Shown one piece after another: positions 18,063-28,100 of a DNA stretch of 64,000 bases. The position numbers and the translations under genes were made by a program. Positions within the stretch are counted from its first letter, which is position 1. Every line of letters begins with the position of its first letter. This DNA is from Methylotenera versatilis 79 (GTDB lineage Bacteria > Pseudomonadota > Gammaproteobacteria > Burkholderiales > Methylophilaceae), in the NCBI RefSeq assembly GCF_000384375.1, contig NZ_ARVX01000001.1, positions 1,922,001-1,986,000 of the forward strand. The letters are read 5' to 3'. Under the pieces are notes generated by a model. That model did not search any database. It was not told the origin of the DNA and was given only the letters and a program-made list of their open reading frames with translations.

Positions 18063-18695
18063 ATGGCTTTAACCCAAATGGCATTAGATTCATTAGATTT
18101 TGACGCAACAGTTGCATTAGCAACTCAAGTTGCTCCACACGTGGACATTTTAGAAATCGGTACACCTTGCATCAAGCACAACGGTATCAAATTGCTTGAA
18201 GTTTTACGCGCTAAATTCCCAAACAACAAAATTTTAGTTGACTTGAAAACAGCTGATGCTGGTTTCTACGAAGCTGAGCCATTCTTCAAAGCTGGTGCAG
18301 ACATCGTTACTGTATTAGGTATCTCTGATATCGGTACAATCAAAGGTGTAATCGACGTTGCTAACAAATATGGCAAAAAAGCACAAGTTGACTTGATCAA
18401 CGTTGCTGATAAAGCTGCTGTTACTAAAGCAGTTGCTGCTGCTGGCGCGCACATCATTGGCGTTCACACTGGTTTAGATCAACAAGCTGCTGGTCAAACT
18501 CCTTTTGCTGACTTAGCTTTAGTTGCTGGTTTAAACTTAGGCGTTGAAATCTCAGTTGCTGGTGGCGTTAAAGCTGCTACTGCAAAACAAGTTAAAGATG
18601 CTGGCGCAACAATCATCGTTGCTGGTGCTGCTATCTACGGCGCTGCTGATCCTGCTGCTTCTGCTGCTGAAATCACAGCTATTGCTCACGCTTAA
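18063..18695 (+). CDS. hps: 3-hexulose-6-phosphate synthase
   Basis: This 210-aa TIM-barrel enzyme of the orotidine-phosphate-decarboxylase superfamily condenses formaldehyde with ribulose 5-phosphate, the formaldehyde-fixing step of the RuMP cycle. The motif KILVDLKTADAGFYEAEPFFKAGAD carries the DxKxxD metal and substrate residues, split here as VDLKTADAG, and VAGGVKAATAKQVKDAGATI near the end forms the phosphate site. Length is exactly that of the family. Codon use is highly biased (GCT for Ala almost throughout the second half), as expected for an abundant protein. A terminator follows the gene, so hpi is probably transcribed by read-through or from its own start. Confidence 0.97.
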   Translation: MALTQMALDSLDFDATVALATQVAPHVDILEIGTPCIKHNGIKLLEVLRAKFPNNKILVDLKTADAGFYEAEPFFKAGADIVTVLGISDIGTIKGVIDVANKYGKKAQVDLINVADKAAVTKAVAAAGAHIIGVHTGLDQQAAGQTPFADLALVAGLNLGVEISVAGGVKAATAKQVKDAGATIIVAGAAIYGAADPAASAAEITAIAHA

Positions 18696-18747
18696 GTCAA
18701 ACTACTTCAATAAGCAATTATTGAGTTAACTTAAGAGTAAGTAAAAT

Positions 18748-18782
18748 AAAATCCCGACCCAGTAATGTGTCGGGATTTTTTA
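18748..18782 (+). terminator. Terminator after hps
   Basis: The stem AATCCCGAC (18749-18757) with GTCGGGATT (18769-18777) encloses an 11-base loop and is followed by a run of T. It sits between hps and hpi and may reduce hpi expression relative to hps. Confidence 0.85.
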
Positions 18783-18848
18783 TGTGGTAATTTGATGCAG
18801 GAATAAGCATTTAATTGGCTTAAAAGATATTTAAGAAAAGGATACAAA

Positions 18849-19385
18849 ATGGATAATCAAAAACTCATTTTAGATAAATTAACCGGTATTTTAGCGGTAA
18901 CGGACAATGCTAAAGCAGCAGAGTTGTTAAAACTAGTTGACCAAGCTGGTCGCACATTTATTGGTGGCGCAGGTCGTTCACTATTAGTTTCACGTTTTTT
19001 TGCGATGCGTTTAGTCCACTCTGGTTACAATGTGAGCATGATTGGTGAAGTAGTTACACCAGCCATCAAAGCAGGTGATTTATTGATTTTGGTTTCAGGT
19101 TCAGGCGGCACAGAAACATTGTTACCGTTTGTGAAAAAAGCCAAATCAGTTGGTGCTAAATTGGTTGTTATCTCAATGAAGAAAACTTCTGCAATGGCAG
19201 ACGTTGCTGATTTAGTGATTCAAATCGGTCAAGATGATAGCTTCCCATTAACAAAAGCAATGCCAATGGGTTCACAGTTTGAATTATCAACATTGATTTT
19301 CTTAGAAGCAGCGATTGCAGATTTGATTGCTGCAAAAGGCTTAACTGAAGAAGGCATGCGCGCGATTCATGCAAATTTGGAATAA
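18849..19385 (+). CDS. hpi: 6-phospho-3-hexuloisomerase
   Basis: This 178-aa SIS-domain isomerase converts 3-hexulose 6-phosphate to fructose 6-phosphate, completing fixation after Hps. The sugar-phosphate loop GAGRSLLVSRFFAMRL and the SGSGGTETLLPFVKKAKSVG segment are typical of the family, as is the length. The ribosome-binding site AAAAGGA lies six bases before the ATG. It is separated from hps by 153 bases that include a terminator, and is followed by a terminator of its own. Confidence 0.96.
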   Translation: MDNQKLILDKLTGILAVTDNAKAAELLKLVDQAGRTFIGGAGRSLLVSRFFAMRLVHSGYNVSMIGEVVTPAIKAGDLLILVSGSGGTETLLPFVKKAKSVGAKLVVISMKKTSAMADVADLVIQIGQDDSFPLTKAMPMGSQFELSTLIFLEAAIADLIAAKGLTEEGMRAIHANLE

Positions 19386-19410
19386 TTTTATTTCATCATA
19401 AAATGCATTT

Positions 19411-19438
19411 TAAACCCGAGCTTGCTCGGGTTTTTTGA
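19411..19438 (+). terminator. Terminator after hpi
   Basis: The stem AAACCCGAG (19412-19420) with CTCGGGTTT (19425-19433) has a 4-base loop and is followed by T-rich sequence. Confidence 0.88.
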
Positions 19439-19490
19439 TTAAATCTGTCTGATTTAATCAGTTAAGTTAACCAAATAAACTTAACTAAAT

Positions 19491-20219
19491 TTAAACACCT
19501 AAAAGTTGTAAATCTGCATGGCTTAATTTGCCCGAATGTAGCGCGGTTGCGATTAATACACCTGCAATGCCAAGTTTATTTAACTGTTGAATGTCGTTAA
19601 TATCTCTAACGCCACCAGCCGCATATAATCTAGACGGTTTTTTTCTGACTTGATTTAATTTGATTAAAGAATGAAGTCTTTCACAATCAATCCCTTGTGT
19701 ACTACCAACCGCGTTTAGCGTCATGCAAATGGTGTCATCTGGCCAATAGTGTGCTGATGCATGCAACTCAACAATACCCATTGCGCTGGTGGCAGAATAA
19801 TCCAGAGACAATATATGCTGACTCTCGCAAGCGTCGCTAATCGCGCGATAATCTTGTAAATTGGCAATATTTTCGCTGCCAACGACAGGTTTGATTCGAT
19901 TGGATTGATTTTGATTAGATGGATAAAGGGCGCGTGCGTTTACTTGGCGAATGCCAGAGTCTAGCCATATAGTTAATTGCGGGTAAGTATTGCTGATGAT
20001 TTCGATTAACTCAGCGTGATGACCAACGCCCAAAATGGCATCTAAATCTGCGATATACAGTGTTTGAAATGGGTATAATTCCAGCAATGCCGCAACAACA
20101 ACCAACGGTGCGCTACCATTGCATAAACTGGATTGAATCGGCAGATATTGACTGCGCAAGCCGAATTTAGCGTGTACAACTTGGCCCTGCATTAGATCAA
20201 TCACGGGAATAATTTTCAA
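19491..20219 (-). CDS. HisA/HisF-related TIM-barrel protein of the cofactor island
   Basis: This 242-aa protein is a relative of HisA, the phosphoribosyl-formimino isomerase. It keeps the first catalytic Asp region (IIPVIDLMQGQVV), a second Asp in SLDYSATSAMG, and the phosphate-binding end AAGGVRDINDIQQL with a GVLIATALHSGKL loop. A true HisA is normally coded in a histidine operon, and no his genes are nearby. Instead it lies head to head with the MfnD/MfnF/pabB/MfnE genes. Proteins of this hisAF-related type are known from methanogens and methylotrophs, without a firmly assigned reaction. A role in methylofuran or H4MPT synthesis is inference from position. Confidence 0.75.
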   Translation of the reverse strand: MKIIPVIDLMQGQVVHAKFGLRSQYLPIQSSLCNGSAPLVVVAALLELYPFQTLYIADLDAILGVGHHAELIEIISNTYPQLTIWLDSGIRQVNARALYPSNQNQSNRIKPVVGSENIANLQDYRAISDACESQHILSLDYSATSAMGIVELHASAHYWPDDTICMTLNAVGSTQGIDCERLHSLIKLNQVRKKPSRLYAAGGVRDINDIQQLNKLGIAGVLIATALHSGKLSHADLQLLGV

Positions 20220-20305
20220 AGCTTGCCTTTAGATTTTGCAGCATTCATTTTTTATAGACATTCGGTTTTCAATCATGCATTTTAGAATATTTGTCCGCTA
20301 GACAT

Positions 20306-21346
20306 ATGGCTATAAAAAAAATACCTGCAAAAAAAATACCGATTAAAAAAATATTCGTATGCGAATTTGTCACGGCAGGCGGTTTTAATCACCTAGATTT
20401 ACCTGCAGGATTGGTAGCTGAGGCGACATTGATGCGTGATGCCTTGTTGCGCGATTTATCGACTTTGCCTTATGAGATAAGTACAACGATTGATGCGCGT
20501 TTAAGTGCGCCTGAATATTGCGATGACTGCCTGACAATTGATGCTAATCAAGACGTATGGGATATTTGGGCGAGCCAAGTACAGTTAGCAGATGCCGTTT
20601 GGTTGATTGCGCCAGAAACGGATGGATTATTACAAAAGTTAACCGCATTAGCCGTGCAAAAAGGCAAGTTAGTATTAGGCAGCGGCGCGGATGCTATTCA
20701 AATTACCAGCGAAAAACTCGCAACTTATAATCTTTTGCAACAGGCTGGTATTGCAACTATACCCACTTATACAGTGGAAAACTGGCCTAAAACAGCAGGG
20801 CGTTGGCTAGTAAAACCAAATGATGGTGCAGGTTGCGATGGAATCGTCATATTTGATGATGCAGATAATTTAACGAATTGGCTGGCGCAAAATAATAAAA
20901 GCCCCCGTTACGTGATTCAGCCTTATCGGCAGGGTATTCCAGCCAGTATTTCATGCGTGATGCATCAAGGTCGCGCGCAGGTGTTAAGCTGTAATACACA
21001 AATGATTATTAGCGAAAAAAATGGGTTAACTTATGCGGGTAGCCAAGTAAATGGCATGCAACATCTTTGGCATGTGTTTGAATTGATCGCGCAAAAAATA
21101 ACGGAAACACTTGCCGATTTAAACGGTTATGTAGGAATTGATGTGCTAGTGAACGAGCTAATAGTCGACACGCAAAATGAAAATCTAATTACAGTGGTAG
21201 AAATCAATCCGCGTTTAACAACGAGTTATGCAGTATTAGCAGACGCCATTGCCACGAACCCAGCAGAGTTGATTATCAATACTTTCACGCAACCCAATTT
21301 TGTTTGGCCAGCTTTAAAACGTCATGTGGTGAGTGTGCATGTCTAA
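20306..21346 (+). CDS. ATP-grasp ligase, MfnD-like (methylofuran synthesis)
   Basis: This protein of about 346 aa resembles the archaeal tyramine-glutamate ligase MfnD and the methylotroph Orf17. It has an N-terminal FVCEFVTAGGFN segment, the nucleotide-binding RWLVKPNDGAGCDGIVIF, and the metal-binding VVEINPRLTTSY. In methanofuran synthesis MfnD links glutamate to tyramine. Methylofuran is reported to use tyrosine, so the substrate here may be tyrosine. The start at ATG 20306 leaves a lysine-rich leader coded by three poly-A tracts; TTG 20291 is the alternative start. It overlaps the next gene by eight bases. Confidence 0.82.
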   Translation: MAIKKIPAKKIPIKKIFVCEFVTAGGFNHLDLPAGLVAEATLMRDALLRDLSTLPYEISTTIDARLSAPEYCDDCLTIDANQDVWDIWASQVQLADAVWLIAPETDGLLQKLTALAVQKGKLVLGSGADAIQITSEKLATYNLLQQAGIATIPTYTVENWPKTAGRWLVKPNDGAGCDGIVIFDDADNLTNWLAQNNKSPRYVIQPYRQGIPASISCVMHQGRAQVLSCNTQMIISEKNGLTYAGSQVNGMQHLWHVFELIAQKITETLADLNGYVGIDVLVNELIVDTQNENLITVVEINPRLTTSYAVLADAIATNPAELIINTFTQPNFVWPALKRHVVSVHV

Positions 21347-22436
21347 TTTTATTCAACCTAAAATTATTGGCTGGGATATTGGTGGCGCACATCTTAAAGC
21401 TGTGTTGTTAGATACAAATGGCGCACAGCTAAGCTGCATACAATTGCCTTGTCCGCTTTGGCGTGGATTAAATGAGCTTGAAGTTGCGATTGAAGCAGTT
21501 TTTAGCCTAATGGATGTGCGACCTGATGAAGCATTACACGCATTGACGATGACTGGCGAATTAGTGGATTTATTTCCTAATCGTCACACAGGCGTATGCG
21601 AAATTGCAAAATATGTTATGGACTTGTTAGGGCGGAATACATTTTTTTATGCGGCAAATAACGGCTTTGTGAAATTTGAAAATGTTGCTGAATATACGGC
21701 GCAAATCGCTTCTACCAATTGGCATGCAAGCGCGCGATTATTGGCTGAGCATGTGCAAGATGCATTACTGATTGATATTGGCAGTACAACTAGCGATATT
21801 ATCCCGATTGCGCACGCTAAAGTAGCGCTACAAGATTTATCAGATGCTAGCCGCATGCAGCATGACACATTGGTTTATACCGGTGTTGTGCGTACGCCGA
21901 TAATGGCAGTCGCACAAAAAATAACTATTAATGACAATGGCTTAATTGTTGAAATGAATGTTGCAGCAGAATTTTTTGCGACGATGGCTGATGTATATCG
22001 ATTAACTGGCGAATTATCTGTTGAAAATGATATGGCCGAAACCGCGGATAGCAAAGGTAAAACAAAACAGGAATCAGCGCGTAGATTGGCGCGCATGGTG
22101 GGTTGCGACCTGGAAGATAAACCGATTGAAACATGGATAAAACTGGCTTTTTCATTTAGAGCTATACAATTAAAACAACTCAAAGCGGCGATTTTAAAAC
22201 ATCTTAAACCTAATATGCCTATTATCGGCGCGGGTGCAGGCAGTTTTTTGGTGAAAGTGTTGGCGACAGAATTAGGTTGCGAATATCGTTCACTTACAGA
22301 TATTCTAAAATCGGATATTTCATCGAATGACATGCTTAACGTTTTGCAGCAAACAGATTTAGAAGTGTGTTTTCCCGCTTATGCGGTTGCGCGTTTAGCT
22401 TTAGTTAACCAATTATTGAAGGCTATTTCTGCATGA
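21339..22436 (+). CDS. MfnF-like hydantoinase/oxoprolinase-family protein
   Basis: This protein of about 365 aa has an actin-like ATPase fold with WDIGGAHLKAVLLD at the N-terminus and LLIDIGSTTSDIIPI in the middle. It belongs to the H4MPT-linked C1 transfer family of methylotrophs, related to archaeal MfnF, which joins aminomethylfuran to the tyramine-glutamate part of methanofuran. I take ATG 21339 because GGTGAG lies at a good distance upstream. The gene overlaps the preceding ATP-grasp gene by eight bases and the following pabB by four, so translation is coupled. Confidence 0.85.
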   Translation: MSNFIQPKIIGWDIGGAHLKAVLLDTNGAQLSCIQLPCPLWRGLNELEVAIEAVFSLMDVRPDEALHALTMTGELVDLFPNRHTGVCEIAKYVMDLLGRNTFFYAANNGFVKFENVAEYTAQIASTNWHASARLLAEHVQDALLIDIGSTTSDIIPIAHAKVALQDLSDASRMQHDTLVYTGVVRTPIMAVAQKITINDNGLIVEMNVAAEFFATMADVYRLTGELSVENDMAETADSKGKTKQESARRLARMVGCDLEDKPIETWIKLAFSFRAIQLKQLKAAILKHLKPNMPIIGAGAGSFLVKVLATELGCEYRSLTDILKSDISSNDMLNVLQQTDLEVCFPAYAVARLALVNQLLKAISA

Positions 22437-23911
22437 GTTTATTGCAATATGAATTAGCTTATCAAAGTGATAGCGCATTGCTATTTGAGCAGATTGCGCA
22501 TCAACAATGGGCGATGTTATTGGATAGTGGACAGGCGATTAACCCAAGTACAGGCTTAGCGGGCAGCCAATATGGTCGTTACGATATTCTGGTTGCAGAG
22601 CCAATTATTACATTGGTCACTAAAAATAAACAGACCACAATCAACCAAAATGGCCAGACAAATACTTCTGAAGAGGATCCATTTGCTTTACTGAATTACT
22701 TACTTAACCAATATAAAGTAGGCAAAAATAACGCAATACTTAGTGATTTAAATCCCAATAAAACAGCACATGCAGATTATCCATTTTCTGGTGGGGCATT
22801 AGGTTATTTTGCTTATGATTTAGCACGCAGTATCGAAAAACTACCGAATATTGCCGCGCCAGTTGCTGATACGCCGGAAATGATGGTTGGCTTTTATGAT
22901 TGGGCGGTGATATTTGATCATCGTGAAAAAAAGTGTATCTTGGTTTCGCATGGTTTAACGGATACGGTAAAAGAAAACTGGCAAGCGCTTTGCACAAGGT
23001 TTGATGTGATGGTTTTGCAAGCGAAAAGCTCAACTGAAAGCCTATTTCAAGTTACTTCTAATATTCAATCAAACTTAAGCAAGTACCAATATTTTCAAGC
23101 GTTTAATAAGGTTAAGTCTTATATCGACGCGGGTGATTGTTACCAAGTTAATTTAGCACAGCGTTTTTCAGCGCAAGTGCAGGGCGATAGTTGGCAAGCG
23201 TACAAAAAATTGCGTGAAATTAGCCCAGCACCTTTTATGGCTTATATGAATTTGCCGTTAAATGATTCAGAAAATTTCCAAGTATTATCTAATTCGCCCG
23301 AGCGTTTTTTACAGACCGATGGCGATCATGTTGAAACACGGCCAATTAAAGGTACGCGCCCAAGATCGCAGGATGCCGCACAAGATTTAGCTTATGCACA
23401 AGAACTGCAAAACAGCCTGAAAGACAAGGCTGAAAATGTGATGATTGTGGATTTATTGCGCAATGATTTGGGTAAAAATTGCATCATTGGTAGCGTAAAA
23501 GCCGATACATTATTTCAATTGCAAAGTTTTGCCAATGTGCATCATTTGGTGAGTATTGTTACTGGAAAATTAAAACCTAATGCAACCGCAGTGGATTTGT
23601 TAAAGGGCTGTTTTCCAGGCGGCTCTATTACCGGCGCGCCCAAACTACGTGCCATGCAGATTATCGAAGAGTTAGAGCCGCATCAGCGTGGGCTTTATTG
23701 TGGCGCGATTGGTTATATTGGATTCGATGGAAAAATGGATACGAACATTGCCATCCGCACCGCAGTCGTCTGCCAAAATACATTGAGTTTTTACGCGGGT
23801 GGCGGCATTGTGGCAGACTCTGTTGCCGATAAAGAGTACAACGAAACTTTGGATAAAGCCTCCAGTCTTAAGGCCATATTAGCGCATTTTTCAGTCACTT
23901 CTGAAGGTTAA
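22433..23911 (+). CDS. pabB: Aminodeoxychorismate synthase component I
   Basis: This 492-aa chorismate-binding enzyme makes 4-amino-4-deoxychorismate, precursor of 4-aminobenzoate for folate and for the aryl part of H4MPT. The PIKGT motif (ETRPIKGTRPR), with Lys in place of the Ala of anthranilate synthases, supports PabB. The domain ends with GGSITGAPKLRAMQIIEELE and YCGAIGYIGFDG. It overlaps the MfnF-like gene in an ATGA junction, placing it inside the cofactor operon. No pabA or pabC is seen in the window. Confidence 0.93.
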   Translation: MSLLQYELAYQSDSALLFEQIAHQQWAMLLDSGQAINPSTGLAGSQYGRYDILVAEPIITLVTKNKQTTINQNGQTNTSEEDPFALLNYLLNQYKVGKNNAILSDLNPNKTAHADYPFSGGALGYFAYDLARSIEKLPNIAAPVADTPEMMVGFYDWAVIFDHREKKCILVSHGLTDTVKENWQALCTRFDVMVLQAKSSTESLFQVTSNIQSNLSKYQYFQAFNKVKSYIDAGDCYQVNLAQRFSAQVQGDSWQAYKKLREISPAPFMAYMNLPLNDSENFQVLSNSPERFLQTDGDHVETRPIKGTRPRSQDAAQDLAYAQELQNSLKDKAENVMIVDLLRNDLGKNCIIGSVKADTLFQLQSFANVHHLVSIVTGKLKPNATAVDLLKGCFPGGSITGAPKLRAMQIIEELEPHQRGLYCGAIGYIGFDGKMDTNIAIRTAVVCQNTLSFYAGGGIVADSVADKEYNETLDKASSLKAILAHFSVTSEG

Positions 23912-24030
23912 GTCGGCGATTGCAACTGATTGATTCCATTAGCAACTTAACTAAACAAATCTACTCAAAATTGTTATAGAATGAAAACTACTTATATTAG
24001 ATTAAATAGTAATAACAATTGGGAATAAAA

Positions 24031-24678
24031 ATGGAACCGTTTGTAAACGTACGCGACAGGCCTATTTGGATCGTTAAAATCGGCGGCAGCCTTTTGGGCT
24101 CACCTGAATTAGAGCGTTGGTTGGCTATATTTGCGAAATTCAGTGATGGCAATATTATTATCGTGCCGGGCGGTGGCGTGTTTGCCGATGCGGTACGTGA
24201 TGCGCAAAAACTATCTAAGATTAGCGACGCCTGTGCGCATCGTTTAGCGGTATTGGCGATGGACCAATACGGTCTGTTATTGGCAAATATGAATCCGCTA
24301 CTTGCCACCGCAAGAACGCAGCTGGAAATTGATGAACGCACATGGCAACATCGCGGAATAGTCTGGCTACCCAGCCATATGGTACTTTCAGACGATAGTA
24401 TTCCACAAAGTTGGAATGTGACATCTGACAGTATTGCGGCTTGGTTGGCACAAAAACTCAATGCGCAGCATTTGATTTTAGTAAAATCAGACAAACCCAA
24501 TACCGCAGAATTAAGCCTTAAAGTGATGACGCAAAATGGCGTGTTAGACGAAGCATTTAGTGATTTTGTATTGAATAAAACGTTTGGTAAATGGATGTTA
24601 AATAAAACTGATTACACACACTTTTTAGAAGGTTTAAGTGAGTTAACTCTGGATAAAGTAGGCTCTTCAATTCATTAA
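24031..24678 (+). CDS. Amino acid kinase-family protein, MfnE-like
   Basis: This protein of about 215 aa has the amino-acid-kinase fold with WIVKIGGSLLGSPELERW at the N-terminus and NIIIVPGGGVFADAVRDAQ after it. It matches the methylotroph Orf21 group and archaeal MfnE, which phosphorylates aminomethylfuran phosphate to the diphosphate used by MfnF. The start is ATG 24031, with GGGA six bases upstream; TTG 24019 is less likely. It follows pabB by about 119 bases on the same strand. Confidence 0.82.
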   Translation: MEPFVNVRDRPIWIVKIGGSLLGSPELERWLAIFAKFSDGNIIIVPGGGVFADAVRDAQKLSKISDACAHRLAVLAMDQYGLLLANMNPLLATARTQLEIDERTWQHRGIVWLPSHMVLSDDSIPQSWNVTSDSIAAWLAQKLNAQHLILVKSDKPNTAELSLKVMTQNGVLDEAFSDFVLNKTFGKWMLNKTDYTHFLEGLSELTLDKVGSSIH

Positions 24679-24761
24679 AAAGCTAGCTTACAAAAACCTT
24701 TACACATCAAGTTAACCAGCTAGAATGAGCAATATTTAAAGTTTTAATAAGGTCAATTGTG

Positions 24762-25148
24762 ATGACAGCAGCCGTTTATTCAGAAGCCGAAGTAAAAGCA
24801 AAACTTGAAAGTGAACTGCCACAGTGGTTTTTAGAAAGTGGCTGGATACGTCGTAAATATAAAACCAGCGGCTGGAAAGCCACTTTGATGGTGGTGAATA
24901 CAATCGGACATTTAGCAGAAGCGGCTTGGCATCACCCGGATTTAACCGTTTCTTATGCCTTTGTCATCGTTAAGTTACAGACACATGATGCCAAAGGTAT
25001 CACGGATAAAGACTTTGAATTGGCGTTAAAAATCGAGCAAGTTATTGGTTGGCAACCAGCTAAAGAGGCGAATGCGGACGGTTCAAAAAGTGCTTTGGAA
25101 GGTACGCCAAATGATGACGCTAGGTTTAAATATATTAAATACGATTAG
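24762..25148 (+). CDS. Pterin-4a-carbinolamine dehydratase family protein
   Basis: This 128-aa protein matches the pterin carbinolamine dehydratase (PhhB/PCD) fold. The signature is AAWHHPDLTVSYAFVIVKLQ followed by THDAKGITDKDFELA, with the tandem catalytic His. It has a longer C-terminal tail than usual (KSALEGTPNDDARFKYIKYD). Family members recycle the carbinolamine of tetrahydrobiopterin or act as cofactor-binding helpers. Related proteins occur beside H4MPT genes, so it may act on a pterin intermediate here. GTG 24759 is an alternative start. Confidence 0.85.
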   Translation: MTAAVYSEAEVKAKLESELPQWFLESGWIRRKYKTSGWKATLMVVNTIGHLAEAAWHHPDLTVSYAFVIVKLQTHDAKGITDKDFELALKIEQVIGWQPAKEANADGSKSALEGTPNDDARFKYIKYD

Positions 25149-25165
25149 TCTTAAGCCGTTTCGTA

Positions 25166-28100
25166 TTAGTCAAAACTAGCCTTTCTTTCAAATCGCCCAA
25201 AATGCAACATAATCGCGGGCAAAATAAGTAAATTCAAAATAGTAGAAGTGACCAAGCCACCAACGATAATGGTCGCCATTGGACCTTCGATTTCGCGGCC
25301 TGGCTGACCGCTACCGATAGCCAGTGGCAGTAAACCCAATGCGGTCACTAGCGCGGTCATTAATACAGATGGCAAGCGTTCAGATGCGCCGCGAATGCAG
25401 GTTTCTAAAGTCCACACGCAGTTTTCCTCATCGATTAAATGTTGAAAATGTGAAACCATCATAATGCTGTTGCGTAGCGTGATGCCGAATAGTGTGACAA
25501 AGCCGACCAAAGAGCCTAATGATAACCAGCCACCAGTAAACATAGCCGCAATGACGCCACCAATTAACGCAAATGGCAGGTTGGCAAATGTGAGTAATAA
25601 ATTGCGCAGGCGACCAAATGCGATATACAGCATTAAAAATATGGCAATGCCAGCGAAAAGTGAATGCACGATGAGATCTTCGCGTGATTTTGCGTTGGCT
25701 TCTGCTTCGCCTGTGAACTCTAAATAATTGCCAACGTTTAAGTTAACATCATTTTTGAGGTGGTTTTTTAAGTCTTTGGTAAAGCTTTCAATATCGCGAC
25801 CTTGCACATTCGTGGTAACGGTTTGAATGCGTTTTGCGCCAGCGTGTAAAATTTTAGAACGGCCATTTTCTTGGCTGATAAACGCAATATCTTTTAAATG
25901 TAATAATTTTCCATCTGGGTTAAATAGCGGAATATTGCCAATATCGCCTATATCGTCGCGCGCCTCGTCTTCTAACACCACGCTTAAGCCGACTACGCGA
26001 CTGCCCAAATAAATTTGCCCAATCGGTACACTTTCATAAGCGGTGCGAATCATATCTAGTACGTCAACTGGCTGCAACCCCCAGCGCGATAGTGCATCTG
26101 GGCGTAGACGTATCACCGCTTGTGGCGTTCCTGGCGGCGATTGCACTAATACATCTTCCGCACCTTTGATGCTGGAAACGACACTGGCTACTTTTTGTGC
26201 ATCGCGATCTAGCGCGTCTAAATCATTACCATAAATATTAATCACTACCGATGCAGCATAGCCTGAAATGGTTTCTTCGATTCGCTCAGTTAAGAAAGTA
26301 TTGATGGCAAAATTGACACCTACAAAGCCAATTTCGGCTTTACCATCATTGTCTTCATCAGTCGCGTCACCTGCCAGTTCTTCACGAATATCTGCCAGAA
26401 TGCGGTCTTGTTCTTCACCAGATAAGGTACCAATTTCAATTTCAAATTCGCTGTAATGCGTGCCAAAAGTGTCAGCACCATTTTGCGCACGTCCCACCCA
26501 TTGCGTGACTGACTTAACACCTGGGATTTCACCAATTACCTTAGCTACCTGTTTGCCAAGCCTCAAAGACTCAGTTTCTGAGGTGCCTGGCACAGCTGTC
26601 ATATGCATAATAAAATGACCTTCATGCAAAGCGGGGATAAATTGGCTTTTAAACAAAGGCAGAATACCTAAACCTAATGCAATCAATACAAAGCTCAGCG
26701 CTAGGATTACTTTGTATTGTTTTTCGATTTTATAGAGTAATTTTATGTAACCACGTTTGATGGTTTTAATCATAGGCGAATCTTCAGCCGACAATTCAGC
26801 ATTGCCCAGCATAAGATAACACAAAGCTGGTGTTAAAGTCAGCGCGACGACAAGTGATGCCATGATAGCGGCGATGTAGGCAAAACCTAAGGGCGCAAAT
26901 AATTTACCCGCGACGCCGCCTAAAGTCAGTAACGGCATAAATACCAGCGCGACGATGACTGTCGCATAAACCACAGAGCTACGCACTTCCATCGATGCGT
27001 GATAAACGACTTTTGCGATAGGTTGCGGATTTGCGAGCAAACGATTCTCGCGCAAACGCCTGAAAATATTTTCAGTATCGATAATCGCATCGTCGACAAC
27101 TTCGCCTAGTGCAATCGCCAAACCGCCAAGCACCATAATATTTAAACCAATATTAAAATAATGCAGCACTACAATGGCGGTAAGAAGAGATAAGGGAATC
27201 GCGGTTGCTGAAATGAAAGCCGTACGCACATTAAACAAAAACAAAAATAAAACAGCAATGACTAAGACTGAGCCGATTAAAATATCGGTGCGCACACCAT
27301 CAATCGCAGTTTCAATAAAATTGGCGGGTCGAAATAAGCCTTCATGCAAAACCACTTGTTCTGCGGCTAATGTGGGTTTAAGTTCTTGTAAGGCAGCTTC
27401 AATTGCTAATGTAACTGCATGCGTGTTGGCGCCTAACTGACCTTGTACCGATAAATAAACGCCGGTTTCCTGATTGATCGCTGCTGCGCTGATCGATGGC
27501 GCTGCGCCTTCTACCACGCGCCCAATATCACCCAAATGGATTGTGTGGCCATTTTTATGCAGCAGGGTAGCTTTTGCTAGCGTAGCAGCATTAGTTGCTT
27601 GGCCTTCCGTATTCACAATCAGACGTTGGTTGTTATTTTGAATATAACCCGCACCGCTAACGCCAGTGGCTTTTTGTGCCGCCAATAATACATCGTTAAT
27701 ATTGATTTGGTAGCGCACTAGCTTTGCAGGGTCAATCAGCACTTGAAACTGTCGTACTTCGCCACCAAAAACATTCACATCCGCCACACCAGGAATTGCC
27801 AATAAATGTGGCGTGATTGTCCAGTCGACAATCGTGCGCAACTCCATCAAGCTGCGTGTTTTTGAAGTCACGCCAAAGCCTAAAACCGTGCTGGCGGATG
27901 AAGTGAGCGGGGTGATATTGGGTGTGATTCCCTTTGGAATCTGATTAGTCAGCGTGTTTAGACGTTCTGCAACCGCTTGCCGATTGCGATAAATCGCTTC
28001 AGTGTTGGTGCCTGCATCTTCATCAAATATGACGGTAACGATGGATAAACCTGGAATGGATTGTGAGCGTAAATCCGCCACGCCTACGGTGCCTGCAATG

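Noticed and set aside
19491-20219. Annotation as canonical histidine biosynthesis HisA
   Set aside because: No his genes are nearby, the sequence between the motifs diverges from HisA, and the gene lies within a cofactor island.
21875-22333. A 152-codon open frame on the minus strand within the MfnF-like gene
   Set aside because: It is a shadow of the conserved plus-strand gene, without a start signal.
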